DNA from: an uncultured Prevotella sp.
Lineage (GTDB): Bacteria; Bacteroidota; Bacteroidia; Bacteroidales; Bacteroidaceae
Direction of reading: 5' to 3'
DNA length: 19,664 nt
Assembly: GCA_900551985.1 (NCBI GenBank)
Contig: URYG01000034.1
Location: 1-19,664, forward strand
Part shown: piece after piece, positions 1 through 8,394 of the stretch
How positions within the stretch are numbered: position 1 is the first letter of the stretch
Layout of the letters: every line of letters starts with the position of its first letter
Notes under the pieces: generated by a model
What the model saw: the letters and a program-made list of their open reading frames with translations, nothing else
Told to the model about the DNA's origin: nothing
Databases searched by the model: none
Made by a program: the position numbers and the translations under genes

Positions 1-45
1 TACAAGAAGAAAATCAACAAGTTACAAGCTGCCAGACAATTTGTC

Positions 46-78
46 CGGACAAATTCAATTTGTCCGTGTTATTTTTTT
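46..78 (+). terminator. Rho-independent terminator of an upstream gene
   Basis: A perfect 10-bp stem (CGGACAAATT and AATTTGTCCG, one-base loop) is followed by a T-rich run. It overlaps an 18-bp perfect palindrome at 38-55, so a second hairpin could form instead. It would end transcription entering from the left edge; the gene it serves is outside the window. Confidence 0.75.
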
Positions 79-288
79 ATGAGAAAGGAGGAAGAAGAAA
101 AAGGGGGTTACGGATTGAGACGAGAACCAGTTATCCGAGAAGGAATAACCTGGCACCCGAGAAACTATGATTTAGCACATGCGAACCTATGTTTTCTGCC
201 CCACAAAACTATGACTTAGTATTTTTAACACATACGCTTCATATCTTACTTTTGCATTTCTTATAGGATTATCAAGATTAGTCTATAC
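79..288. other. Intergenic, no gene seen
   Basis: No convincing reading frame was found. The stretch has two copies of AACTATGAYTTAG (about 165-177 and 206-218) and a plus-strand TACTTTTG at 247-254 that fits the Bacteroidota -7 element, but nothing downstream on that strand looks like a gene. The -7 match may be chance. Confidence 0.4.
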
Positions 289-1182
289 CTACAATCTCCA
301 TAAAGGTTCATTTTCCCAACCTTGAGGAAATCCCATAGCATGTAAATCTACATTGGGGTATTCTGCAAATAATTTGAACAGAGAACTTTTCAAATCCATG
401 CAAGGTGTGATTGTTTGCTCCAAATATAATAAGGTGCATAGCTGATGGTACAGCTTAATCGGTTTTTGACTTGAAGTAATCCAATGAAGAGGAAGCCGAT
501 TCGGCAATTGAGGCTTCAAGGCAAAACGCCTGTTCCATATACGTGCATGATGGGCACAGCAATTGCGAAGTACGGTAATGCACCTTATCCAACTTTCCAA
601 ATAAGTGTATTGAGGAAGACCAAACTCTCTTGCCACTTGTTTCTTTAATCGATTGTCCTTAAACAGGCAAAACAACTTGGAAAGCGTACCAAAAGAAACA
701 ACCTCCAAGGTTTTCCACACTGGAGGAAGAGCAGGATAAGTATATTTCTCGGAATGTTCCTTGATGAAATCTTCATTTGAGCGAGACACTTCTTTCTTTA
801 TATTATCAAGACAACCTTCATAAAACTCTGCATTCTTGAACAATGATGAATCCATAAACCAAAATGCCCCATGTTCCATTGAGAACACTTGAATCATCTT
901 AGTTCGGAGAGAAATCTCAATATCTTGGATAGCTTTGAATATAAGTTGGCGGAGTTCTTTATCAAAGAGATAAAGGTTGATGGCTTGCTCGAATGTACTG
1001 CCTGACTTGTAAAGATGATGCTGTCGGTCTTGCTCTATATATCGAAGATAACTAGCTATACGGAAATAGCTGATATTGCGAAGCTGTAATTTGGCCGTTG
1101 CAACATCCTCTATCATTAGTCCTCTGTTTTGGAGCAAGGCTAATTGTTCATCTATGTTTATCGGTTGTTTGTTGTAGTTCAT
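289..1182 (-). CDS. AbiF/Abi_2-family HEPN protein, abortive infection
   Basis: This 297-residue protein has the layout of the Abi_2 (AbiD/AbiF) family. Near residue 206 it has R-N-C-C-A-H-H-A-R, the R-x4-H HEPN ribonuclease motif with the family's tandem histidines. An N-terminal segment (about 12-50) carries the L-x-x-R-G-L and Y-F-R-I-x-x-Y patterns usual for the family. HEPN proteins of this type cleave RNA and arrest growth on phage infection, and AbiF-like proteins are regarded as relatives of the Cas13 ancestor. The ATG start has a GGGAG element just upstream. The gene is preceded by a hairpin RNA candidate (1195-1247) and its own promoter, the arrangement of RNA-regulated abiF loci. 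Family assignment is firm; phage-defence activity is inferred. Confidence 0.88.
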   Translation of the reverse strand: MNYNKQPINIDEQLALLQNRGLMIEDVATAKLQLRNISYFRIASYLRYIEQDRQHHLYKSGSTFEQAINLYLFDKELRQLIFKAIQDIEISLRTKMIQVFSMEHGAFWFMDSSLFKNAEFYEGCLDNIKKEVSRSNEDFIKEHSEKYTYPALPPVWKTLEVVSFGTLSKLFCLFKDNRLKKQVAREFGLPQYTYLESWIRCITVLRNCCAHHARIWNRRFALKPQLPNRLPLHWITSSQKPIKLYHQLCTLLYLEQTITPCMDLKSSLFKLFAEYPNVDLHAMGFPQGWENEPLWRL

Positions 1183-1194
1183 ATACTCCCATAT

Positions 1195-1247
1195 AAAAAG
1201 CGAAGTCCCACCGTGGTACGCATCGTTGAGAGGCGTGGTGGGATTTG
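1195..1247 (-). ncRNA. Candidate abiF-associated structured RNA
   Basis: Just upstream of the Abi_2 gene and downstream of a -7 element, the minus strand can fold TCCCACC (plus 1237-1243) with GGTGGGA (plus 1206-1212). An inner ACGC/GCGT stem, an 11-base loop and a 5-base bulge complete it. CTTCG and a run of five T follow, so the RNA could end before the coding region. Conserved structured RNAs next to abiF genes are known (the abiF motif). I cannot run a covariance search, so membership is by position and shape. It could instead be a 5' leader structure of the same transcript. Confidence 0.6.
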
Positions 1248-1253
1248 TTGCTG

Positions 1254-1261
1254 CAAAAATA
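1254..1261 (-). promoter_or_regulatory. Bacteroidota -7 element for abiF RNA and gene
   Basis: The minus strand reads TATTTTTG, an exact TAnnTTTG match. Transcription would begin near 1247, right at the start of the hairpin RNA candidate. No clear -33 element was found. Confidence 0.6.
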
Positions 1262-1386
1262 CGCTTTTAATTTGAAATCTCCAAATATTTTTTGAGAAAT
1301 CTGTATATCAAGTAGTGAATTAAACTCAAAAAGTTCCAATTTGCTCCGAACGACTGCTGAATTTCGGGCCTTATCACCAGGCGAAA

Positions 1387-1418
1387 TTTGGTGGTTACAA
1401 AAGAAAGATGTATTTTTG
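1387..1418 (+). promoter_or_regulatory. Bacteroidota promoter for the 97-residue gene
   Basis: TTTG at 1387-1390 and TATTTTTG at 1411-1418 are separated by 20 bases, a perfect fit to the Bacteroidota sigma consensus. A small hairpin (CCGGA TAG TCCGG, about 1430-1442) lies in the leader. Confidence 0.75.
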
Positions 1419-1469
1419 CCCCCGCTTACCGGATAGTCCGGCAAACTAACAATTTAATCTCTAAAAGAT

Positions 1470-1763
1470 ATGATAAATTTCAATCTTAAAAATGCTGAGA
1501 ATCTTTTGGCTGCTAAAGCTAGTACACAACCACTCAATGACTTTCCTGTAGATCAGCTTCCACTCGGACTCCGTGACTCGCTCTCTGGCGTAGCCCCAGA
1601 GGCTCGCGTGCCCGCCCTCTTCGATGCCAGCCGTGAGCGTGGCGACGGAGCCAGTCGTGAAACCATCCGTAAGATGATAAGCCGCTGGACCAAGCGTGGT
1701 CTCTGCAAGAAGCTGAAGAGTGGCGACACCGAAATCTGGCAGAAGCTTACCCTCTCGGCATAA
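1470..1763 (+). CDS. Small hypothetical protein, possibly DNA-binding
   Basis: This 97-residue product is not recognised. The C-terminal half is basic and helix-prone (S-R-E-T-I-R-K-M-I-S-R-W-T-K-R-G-L, then K-S-G-D-T-E-I-W-Q-K-L), which resembles a winged-helix or HTH recognition region but is not diagnostic. The gene is taken as real because it starts with ATG 50 bases after a textbook promoter and is followed by a strong hairpin. The overlapping minus-strand frames lack such signals. It stands alone, with no operon partner. A role as a small regulator is a guess. Confidence 0.6.
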   Translation: MINFNLKNAENLLAAKASTQPLNDFPVDQLPLGLRDSLSGVAPEARVPALFDASRERGDGASRETIRKMISRWTKRGLCKKLKSGDTEIWQKLTLSA

Positions 1764-1805
1764 AGCACATCTACAATCTCGGCACAAAGTATCTTTAATC
1801 TCCTA

Positions 1806-1857
1806 AAACAGTTAATCCCCCATCACGCAGCCAAAGCGTGATGGGGGATTACTGTTT
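1806..1857 (+). terminator. Strong hairpin, likely terminator
   Basis: A 15-bp GC-rich stem (AATCCCCCATCACGC with its complement, 7-base loop) is extended by AAACAGT/ACTGTTT beyond a one-base bulge. A short TTTC follows. It ends the 97-residue gene and, being nearly symmetric, could also stop opposing transcripts. Confidence 0.65.
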
Positions 1858-1936
1858 CTGATGATATCACCATTTCATTGCTGATAACACATGAAAAAAG
1901 AGATAATGATAAAGATAAAAGCATAAAGTTTTATAA

Positions 1937-1983
1937 ATTATACCCTAGGGTATAATACCTTTGGGTATAATTTTGTAACTTTG
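1937..1983 (+). promoter_or_regulatory. Promoter with palindromic operator for the AAA-ATPase
   Basis: A 20-bp perfect palindrome (ATTATACCCTAGGGTATAAT, 1937-1956) is followed directly by a degenerate second copy (ATACCTTTGGGTATAAT) and then TAACTTTG (1976-1983), a -7 match 24 bases before the ATG. Two tandem palindromes over the -33 zone suggest a repressor or activator dimer site. The binding protein is unknown. Confidence 0.55.
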
Positions 1984-2006
1984 CAGAGAATCAAGACTTT
2001 AAGTAT

Positions 2007-3153
2007 ATGAACAAGATACCATTTGAATATGGTTCTATCGCAGAAAATGAATATTTCATTGATAGAATCGAAGATAGAAGAGACCTCAAGACTTTTCTAG
2101 GAGGAGGCATCAACGTGATGCTGATTTCTCCAAGAAGATGGGGTAAGTCTTCACTTGTCAAAGCCGCAATGGAAGAGCTGAAGCAAGAACAGAAGGATGT
2201 GAGAGTATGCTATCTGGATGCCTTCAAGATTTTCTCTGAGGAAGAGTTCTACAACAAGTTTGCAAGTGCAGTACTCCAGGGCGTTTCTTCCACTATGGAA
2301 AAGAGATGGGCCGACATCGTAAAGTTCATCCAGTCCATATCTCCAAGCCTCACCATCAACCAGTGACCCAGTGAATGCCGTAGAAGTAAATCTAAACTTC
2401 AAGCCCCTGAAGGAAAGTGCCGAGGAAATTCTCAATCTTCCAGAAAAGATAGCCAAGGCAAAAGGTATCCATGTCATCGTGTGCATTGACGAGTTCCAGC
2501 AATTGACAAACCTGCCCGACTGGAAGCGCCTGGAAGGAACCATGCGTTCGGTATGGCAGGGACAACATAGTACAACCTACTGCCTCTATGGCAGTAAACG
2601 CCACATGATGATGGATATATTCGGCAACTCGAAGAATCCATTCTATCGTTTTGGACAGATGATGACATTGAAGAAGATAGCCAAGGAATACTGGAAGCCT
2701 TTCATCCACGACAGTTTCTACAATCACGGCAAGTCTATCAGCGATGATATGATTGAGCGAATCTGCAATGCCGTGCAATGCCACTCCTGGTACATGCAGC
2801 AATTCTGCTTTCTCATCTGGACACGTACGGCAACAGAGGTGACAGAGGAAATCTATCAGTCACAGCTTACCAAACTTCTGGATACCAATGCCGATATGTT
2901 CATTACCGATATTGATGGCATGCCTGCCTCACAAATAGCATTCCTGCGTGCCGTCTGCATGGGAGAGACTCATTTCAATGCCCAACAGGTTGTAGCAGAA
3001 TATGGACTCGGTGCTCCACGCACCATCACCAAGAACAAAAAGACTCTTGTAGAAAGAGACTTCATCGAGAAATCGGGCGATGGCTTCAAGATGGTTGACC
3101 CCGTCTTCGAACTGTGGTTCAAACGGGAATACTGCAATATTTTACCTCAATAA
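2007..3153 (+). pseudogene. AAA-family ATPase broken by a frameshift
   Basis: Two frames together make one COG1672-type AAA ATPase of about 380 residues. The first part (2007-2366) holds the P-loop variant S-P-R-R-W-G-K-S near residue 41. The second (from about 2353 to 3153) holds Walker B (V-I-V-C-I-D-E-F), the Y-G-S-K-R-H sensor region and a C-terminal winged helix ending in D-P-V-F-E-L-W-F-K-R. Near 2357-2364 the frame shifts by one base: removing one C from AACCAG restores a continuous T-I-N-S-D-P-V-N-A-V-E reading. A stop at 2364-2366 cuts the first part. The second part could only start at GTG 2371, which would lack the P-loop. This could be true inactivation or an assembly error. Role in the cell unknown. 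Confidence 0.8.
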
Positions 3154-3173
3154 ATACAGAATTCGCAGAGATT

Positions 3174-5270
3174 TCACCACTTCCACTTCATCTGCACCTC
3201 CAGATCCATCTGATGAGAACCGGCGATTTCCTGCAGGCCGGAAGAGATGTGGGTGCGGTCGAAATAATCGGTGCTGCCCAGCTTTGCTATAACCAGCAGA
3301 TGATGGCTGATCTCCGAACGCGCCACCAGGGCATAGCGGATGCCCTCGCCAAAGTAGCTGCCAAAACTCATCTGATAGAGCAAGCCCGGCTCATAGGCAT
3401 AGATGCGACTGGCGAAATCCTGGGTGTGAAAATAGCCGAAACTGCCCTGCAGCCTCAGCCACCGCCAATGATATCCGATGTTTTCATTCAGCAGATAACC
3501 GCTGCTGGAAGCATTCTGGGTGCTGCTGCCGGAAGTTGTCTTAGTGCCGCTGCCCGCATTCCCTTCCCGGTACTCCGTATAATCCACACTCGTCTTGGAA
3601 CTCCAGTTTTTCGTGGTAACGCTGGCATAGAAACGGAGACGACCGGTAACGTTTCCCGCCTTTTCCTTATAGCGGACCCGGGCTCCCAGTGTCCAGGAAC
3701 GGGAAGGAAGATAGAGGATATTCAGCAGATGATCCCAGCTCTGCGTACTCTGACGGGTATGATACTTAGGCCAGGCAAAATAGGCAAAGTCGCTATAGGC
3801 GGTAAGGGTCCAGCGACTGCCTGGCGACCACGTAGCCCCCACATACACGCCGTTTTCATCCTGCACGCTGCTTCCCTCGGCAAAACTGTTGCTGAACAGG
3901 GAATAGTATCTGGCAGAATAGAACCTCTGCACAGCCGTGAGCGAGAAATGATCGGAAACCAGATAAGATGCCGCATTGAGCGTGGCGACGGCTGCACAAT
4001 CACCCGTCGCCGTTTCGCCCCCTATCGTCCAGCGATGGGAAATATAGCCATAATCTACACTCACATTCCAGAAGGCATCACCTTCGGGAGCAAACCGCTT
4101 GTACAACTGCACCTTTTCTGGCATCAGCGGGAGGGAGAAAGAGGTATAGAAACCGGTGGCTCCGATATGCCAGCCCTGATGGCGATAGTTGATATTGCCA
4201 CCCACCAGCGTATTGGAAGCTATATCCTGCCTGGCTATCTCCCTGCGTGTACGATGCAGACCGGTCTTGAGAATAGTCTTGATGCCACCCTCATCACTCA
4301 GCGTGGCATCTATCTTGCGATAAGAGAGGAATCCGGTAAGGTCGAGTCCCTTCAACAAGGTATAGGTGGCTGCCGCTCCCTGCAGATAGTTGGCAGAAGA
4401 ACGGGAGGAATGAACCTTGATCTGGCTGGTGGTTCTGCCCAGCGAGGACAGCACCGAGAGTTTGCCGAAGCTGAAGTCGTTGTTGAGAATCAGTCCCATT
4501 CCCTCGTGCAGCCGATACCTGCCCAGGGTGATATTCTTCCATCTTCCCAGTTTCCTGACTTGCAGATAGAAGGAATAGAAATCATATCCCAGGTTGTTCC
4601 TGCCGCTTCCGAAAGGTTCGCCCGCATCCTGGGCGCCTACGAATCCCATCTTCACATAGTCGCCATACCTGAACTGATAGCGCACCCCGTGCCTATACTT
4701 ATATCCCAGGTATCCATCGGCTCCCTTGCCATCGCCCTTGCGCTCATAGAAAGGCACTTTCACCATTCCCATCACCTCGTGCTTGCCATACTTCAGGATG
4801 TTCTTCAGGCTTGGGAACTGCTTGCCGGGAGTCTCATCGGCTACATAGAAGAAACAGTTCATCAACTGCCGCTGATACCAGCTGATACTGGGGATGAGCG
4901 CCAGTTCTGCCATCGTCTTCATCCCGTGATAGCGATGGAGATATGCCTGGATATCCTCTACCTGCGAAGGGGTGAGAAAAGGCAGATGCTCCATCTCTTC
5001 GCGGGTAGCCGTATTCAGATTCAGCGGATGCTGCGCCAGCTCCTCCAGTTCCTCCTCATAATCCTCCCAGGCAGTCTGTTCGAAATCCTCCATCTCCGAG
5101 AGTTCCATCAGATATTCCTGCCAAGGTTGCGAAGGGGCATGCTTCTCCCTATCTTCTTCCGGCTGGGAAGAGGAGTCCTGGGCACAAACAGAAGGGACAT
5201 AGAATAACTGGGAGCTGCCTATGAGAAACAGTTTCAACAAAAAGCGGATGATAGGTTGCCAATACTTCAT
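3174..5270 (-). CDS. HHH-domain outer-membrane beta-barrel protein
   Basis: This 698-residue protein has a signal peptide of about 30 residues (hydrophobic core, C-A-Q cleavage region) and an acidic linker. A helix-hairpin-helix segment follows near residues 83-130 (L-N-L-N-T-A-T-R-E-E-M, then L-T-P-S-Q-V-E-D-I). The remainder is long, rich in alternating aromatic beta-strands with W/Y ends, and closes with K-W-K-W, typical of an outer-membrane barrel. Proteins pairing ComEA-like HHH motifs with a barrel are common in Bacteroidota, function not established. The gene converges with the broken ATPase, 20 bases apart, and has no obvious terminator between. GC content is clearly higher than in the peptide cluster. 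The long opposite-strand frame is an antisense shadow. Confidence 0.82.
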   Translation of the reverse strand: MKYWQPIIRFLLKLFLIGSSQLFYVPSVCAQDSSSQPEEDREKHAPSQPWQEYLMELSEMEDFEQTAWEDYEEELEELAQHPLNLNTATREEMEHLPFLTPSQVEDIQAYLHRYHGMKTMAELALIPSISWYQRQLMNCFFYVADETPGKQFPSLKNILKYGKHEVMGMVKVPFYERKGDGKGADGYLGYKYRHGVRYQFRYGDYVKMGFVGAQDAGEPFGSGRNNLGYDFYSFYLQVRKLGRWKNITLGRYRLHEGMGLILNNDFSFGKLSVLSSLGRTTSQIKVHSSRSSANYLQGAAATYTLLKGLDLTGFLSYRKIDATLSDEGGIKTILKTGLHRTRREIARQDIASNTLVGGNINYRHQGWHIGATGFYTSFSLPLMPEKVQLYKRFAPEGDAFWNVSVDYGYISHRWTIGGETATGDCAAVATLNAASYLVSDHFSLTAVQRFYSARYYSLFSNSFAEGSSVQDENGVYVGATWSPGSRWTLTAYSDFAYFAWPKYHTRQSTQSWDHLLNILYLPSRSWTLGARVRYKEKAGNVTGRLRFYASVTTKNWSSKTSVDYTEYREGNAGSGTKTTSGSSTQNASSSGYLLNENIGYHWRWLRLQGSFGYFHTQDFASRIYAYEPGLLYQMSFGSYFGEGIRYALVARSEISHHLLVIAKLGSTDYFDRTHISSGLQEIAGSHQMDLEVQMKWKW

Positions 5271-5299
5271 AGACAGGCAAAAGAATTATTAAATTTCCA

Positions 5300-5307
5300 C
5301 AAAGATA
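5300..5307 (-). promoter_or_regulatory. -7 element of the HHH/barrel gene
   Basis: The minus strand reads TATCTTTG, an exact TAnnTTTG match, about 30 bases before the ATG at 5270. The -33 element is weak. Confidence 0.6.
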
Positions 5308-5371
5308 CTGCGAAATTCTGAAAATGAGTAAGAAAAGAGTAACTTTCTTTCTCTAAATGGGAAATTATCTG

Positions 5372-5447
5372 TAATTTTGCGGCATAATTAGGAATAGAAG
5401 AGGATTACACCTCTTTATATATATAAGAGATGCTCCGGACAGGGAGC
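5372..5447 (+). promoter_or_regulatory. Promoter and folded 5' leader of the DUF4294 gene
   Basis: TAATTTTG at 5372-5379 is a -7 match, giving a leader of roughly 95 bases. The leader can form AAGAGG/CCTCTT (5398-5403 with 5410-5415) or, exclusively, CTCTT/AAGAG (5411-5415 with 5425-5429). GCTCC/GGAGC (5432-5436 with 5443-5447) follows. The alternative pairing hints at a regulatory leader; no known riboswitch class is recognised. Confidence 0.45.
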
Positions 5448-5478
5448 GGATTATTTAAATTGGATCAAGAAGATTTTT

Positions 5479-6117
5479 ATGAAACAGAAGATATTCTTTC
5501 TGCTGGCGATGCTCTTCTGCATCACGCTGCAGACAATGGCTCAGACGGATGACGACAAGCCTGAAAACAAGGAAGTCGATATGGATGCCCCTACCTTCGA
5601 ACCGATGGTGAAGGTGGGAAAGGTGCTGCTCGACCACGACAGCATACAGTATGTACAGGTGAACAACGTGTATGTTTATCCACAGCCGGTGTTCAAGAAT
5701 GCCAAGGAAAGAATGGCATACAACCGTCTGGTATATAACATCAAGAAAGTTCTGCCGATAGCCAAGGAGGTGAGAAAGATCATCATCGAAACGGGTGACT
5801 ATCTGGAAACCCTGCCCAACAAGAAGGCGAAGGATGCGCACATGAAGCTGGTGGAGAAAAGCATCAAGCAGGAATATACACCGAGAATGAAGAAACTCAC
5901 CTATGCACAGGGCAAGCTCTGCATCAAACTGGTGTATCGTGAGTGCAATTCATCCTCCTATCATCTTATCCAGGCATTCCTCGGTCCTATCCGTGCCGGC
6001 TTCTACCAGGCTTTCGCCGCCCTCTTCGGTGCCAGCCTCAACAAGAAGTACGACCCGAACGGAGTAGATAGGCTCACGGAAAGAGTAGTGAGACAGGTAG
6101 AATCGGGACAGATTTAA
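5479..6117 (+). CDS. DUF4294 family exported protein
   Basis: This 212-residue protein has an N-terminal signal peptide (K-Q-K then a hydrophobic stretch, cleavage after M-A-Q). The DUF4294 body has the family-typical R-L-V-Y-N-I-K-K-V-L-P-I-A-K-E segment near residue 87 and a C-terminal Y-D-P-x-G-x-D-R-L-T-E-R-V-V. The family is Bacteroidota-specific, of unknown function and probably periplasmic. A decayed partial copy lies at 17194-17340 on the same strand, so this gene marks the left edge of the peptide-cluster region. It converges with the exporter gene across a terminator. Confidence 0.85.
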   Translation: MKQKIFFLLAMLFCITLQTMAQTDDDKPENKEVDMDAPTFEPMVKVGKVLLDHDSIQYVQVNNVYVYPQPVFKNAKERMAYNRLVYNIKKVLPIAKEVRKIIIETGDYLETLPNKKAKDAHMKLVEKSIKQEYTPRMKKLTYAQGKLCIKLVYRECNSSSYHLIQAFLGPIRAGFYQAFAALFGASLNKKYDPNGVDRLTERVVRQVESGQI

Positions 6118-6162
6118 AAAGAAAAAAGCAAAGCCCACGATTATGAAACCATGAGCTTTGCT
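6116..6162 (-). terminator. Terminator of the peptide operon
   Basis: An 8-bp perfect stem (AGCAAAGC at 6127-6134 with GCTTTGCT at 6155-6162) extends by two pairs past one mismatch. Read on the minus strand, a T-rich run (TTTTTTCTTTTTAAA) follows, so it ends the operon reading leftwards after the exporter. Confidence 0.75.
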
Positions 6163-6192
6163 TGATGACAACAGTAATCTTAGTCGAAAATA

Positions 6193-8394
6193 TCAAGTTC
6201 CGATTTCTATTTGCTGTCTTACCAGGTTGTAATAGTATCCACGCAATTTGACCAAATCTTCGTGCTTACCCACTTCCACAATCCTGCCTTTGTTCATCAC
6301 GATGATTTGGTGAGCATGTCTTATGGTACAGAGTCGGTGAGCCACCACAACAACAGTACGATGCTCGTAGAAACTATGGAGATTCTCAACTATCATACGC
6401 TCATTGAAGGTATCGAGCGAATTAGTTGCCCCATCCAAGAACACATAGCTAGAACCTTTGTAGAAGGCTCTTGCAATCAAGATACGCTGCTTCTGTCCTT
6501 GGCTCAGTCCCACTCCATTCCTGCCTATCTTGGTGTCATATCCAAGCGGAAGAGTCACGATATAATCATCGATACAAGCAACTCGTGCAGCCACCTTCAC
6601 CCTGTCCATATCTACGTCGCCATCCCCTACGGCAATGTTACGAGCGATGGTATCTGAGAAGATAACGCCATCTTGCATCACGACGCTACACTGACGGCGC
6701 CACCACTTCTTGTTGAGCTTATTGATATTGGTACCGCCGATGGATAGTTCTCCATTTGAGACTGGATAATATCCCAGCAACAACTTCAAGAGCGTAGTCT
6801 TGCCACTCCCCGACTCTCCCACGATGGCTGTAGTATGTCCATAGGGTATGAATACACTTACGTCGTCAAGGGTTTTGCGGCTAGAGTGAGGTTCATACTT
6901 GAAGTCCACATGGTACAGGTCCATTCCATCCGTCTTGTCCTCTACAGAGGTAAGAAGTCCCGACTTGTCGTCCTCGCCCTTTTTGAGATGTATTTCATTG
7001 ATGCGCTCCAAACTGATATTCACATCCTGGAGTGAATAGAAGAGCACCATCAACTGCTCTATAGGCGAATTGAGCTGACCGATGATGTACTGCACAGCAA
7101 GCATCATACCCAGCGTCATCTCCCCATGGATAACTGAGGTAACAGCCACCACAGTAATAAGGATATTCTTCACCTCGTTGATAAGGATGCTTCCAACCTG
7201 CTGAGTCTGCAGAAGTTTAAGCAACTTAGCCTCAACGTCCAACTGGTTTTCCTGTACATGCTCCCATTCCCTGCATTTGCGCTGTTCACAATCCTGGAGT
7301 TTAATTTCCTGCATGGAGGTAATAAACTCGTAAGTTTTGTTCTTATTGATGGACTGTTGCTCAAAGAACTCATAATCCAACAACTTCCTGCGATGCAAGA
7401 ACCTTTGCATCCACAATCCATATACAATACTTCCCAAAAGGAACACGAAGAATACTACTTTATCATAAAGGAAGAGCACCACACCGAAGCCCACGAAGGT
7501 GATGAGAGAGAAAGCCACATTGAGCGTCTTTTGGGTCAAGAAGCTATTGACACAGTCATGGTCGCCCATACGCTGCATCAAGTCGCCCATCAACTTGGTA
7601 TCGAAGACCGACATCGGCAACTTCAACATTTTCTTAAAGAAGTCGCTGAGCAAGGATATGTTGATCTTCATGTTAATGCGCAACAACACCCAACTACGAA
7701 TAAAATCAATGACCGTACGGCTAACAACGAGCATCAACTGCCCAAGCAAGATGAGCCAAACTAAGTCTAGTCTCTTATACTTAATGCCCTTGTCCACTAT
7801 CAACTGGGTAAGGAAAGGAAAAGCCAACTGAATGAAGCTACCAAGAACCAAGCTCAAGAAAATCAATGCAAAAGACTTGCGATACTTCTTGAAATAGCCC
7901 AAGAGGAAACGGAAAGAGTGCTGCTCCCCCTCATTCTCCCACTCCTCTGGCATCTTGTAAGTCAAGAAATCAGGAGTAATTTCCACAAACATGGCAATCC
8001 CCTTAAGCGTGCCATCCGTCAACATACTTGCCCAATGACGTTCGAATTCAGCACGAGAATAAGTTACCAACCCCTTGCCAGGATCAGCGACATAAAACTT
8101 GCGTCCCTTCTTTATCTTATATAATACTACAAAATGATTTTGGTTCCACTGTAAGATGCACGGAAGGACATTAGCCTTCAACTCAAAGACTGAGACCCTT
8201 GCGCAATGTGTATGAAGGCCAAGCGTTTTAGCCGCCTCATTCAGTCCAAGCATAGAAACACCCTGTGGTGTAACAGAACAAAACTTTGACAGGAAATCCA
8301 AAGAGTATTTCCTGCCAAAGTACTTACATATCATTTGCATGCAAGCAATACCACATTGCATACTGTCATGTTGAAGGGTTATTGGAAATTTCAT
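6193..8394 (-). CDS. C39-peptidase ABC exporter (PCAT)
   Basis: This 733-residue protein has the three-part layout of bacteriocin exporters that trim the leader while exporting. The N-terminal C39 cysteine peptidase has Q8, C14 (Q-C-G-I-A-C), H87 (N-H-F-V-V-L) and D104 (A-D-P-G-K-G), so it looks active. A six-helix membrane domain covers about 165-440. The ATPase domain has Walker A G-E-S-G-S-G-K-T-T near 525, the Q-loop V-V-M-Q-D-G, signature L-S-Q-G-Q-K-Q-R and the switch histidine V-A-H-R-L. One oddity: Walker B reads V-F-L-D-G-A-T-N-S-L-D, with glycine (GGG, 6430-6432) where the catalytic glutamate is expected. Its start overlaps the upstream stop as TAATG, implying coupled translation. 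It is the last gene of the operon. GC content looks closer to the flanks than the rest of the cluster. Confidence 0.93.
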   Translation of the reverse strand: MKFPITLQHDSMQCGIACMQMICKYFGRKYSLDFLSKFCSVTPQGVSMLGLNEAAKTLGLHTHCARVSVFELKANVLPCILQWNQNHFVVLYKIKKGRKFYVADPGKGLVTYSRAEFERHWASMLTDGTLKGIAMFVEITPDFLTYKMPEEWENEGEQHSFRFLLGYFKKYRKSFALIFLSLVLGSFIQLAFPFLTQLIVDKGIKYKRLDLVWLILLGQLMLVVSRTVIDFIRSWVLLRINMKINISLLSDFFKKMLKLPMSVFDTKLMGDLMQRMGDHDCVNSFLTQKTLNVAFSLITFVGFGVVLFLYDKVVFFVFLLGSIVYGLWMQRFLHRRKLLDYEFFEQQSINKNKTYEFITSMQEIKLQDCEQRKCREWEHVQENQLDVEAKLLKLLQTQQVGSILINEVKNILITVVAVTSVIHGEMTLGMMLAVQYIIGQLNSPIEQLMVLFYSLQDVNISLERINEIHLKKGEDDKSGLLTSVEDKTDGMDLYHVDFKYEPHSSRKTLDDVSVFIPYGHTTAIVGESGSGKTTLLKLLLGYYPVSNGELSIGGTNINKLNKKWWRRQCSVVMQDGVIFSDTIARNIAVGDGDVDMDRVKVAARVACIDDYIVTLPLGYDTKIGRNGVGLSQGQKQRILIARAFYKGSSYVFLDGATNSLDTFNERMIVENLHSFYEHRTVVVVAHRLCTIRHAHQIIVMNKGRIVEVGKHEDLVKLRGYYYNLVRQQIEIGT

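Noticed and set aside
247..254. Plus-strand -7 element TACTTTTG
   Set aside because: No gene or RNA follows on this strand; only a convergent gene lies ahead, so it is kept as a chance match.
1461..1787. Minus-strand frame of 108 codons across the 97-residue gene
   Set aside because: It has no promoter or recognisable motif, while the plus-strand frame follows a perfect promoter and ends before a strong hairpin.
3114..5207. Long plus-strand open frame of 697 codons opposite the HHH/barrel gene
   Set aside because: Its protein is low-complexity with no domain or signal peptide. The opposite strand encodes a clear signal peptide, HHH motif and barrel, so this is an antisense shadow in GC-richer DNA.
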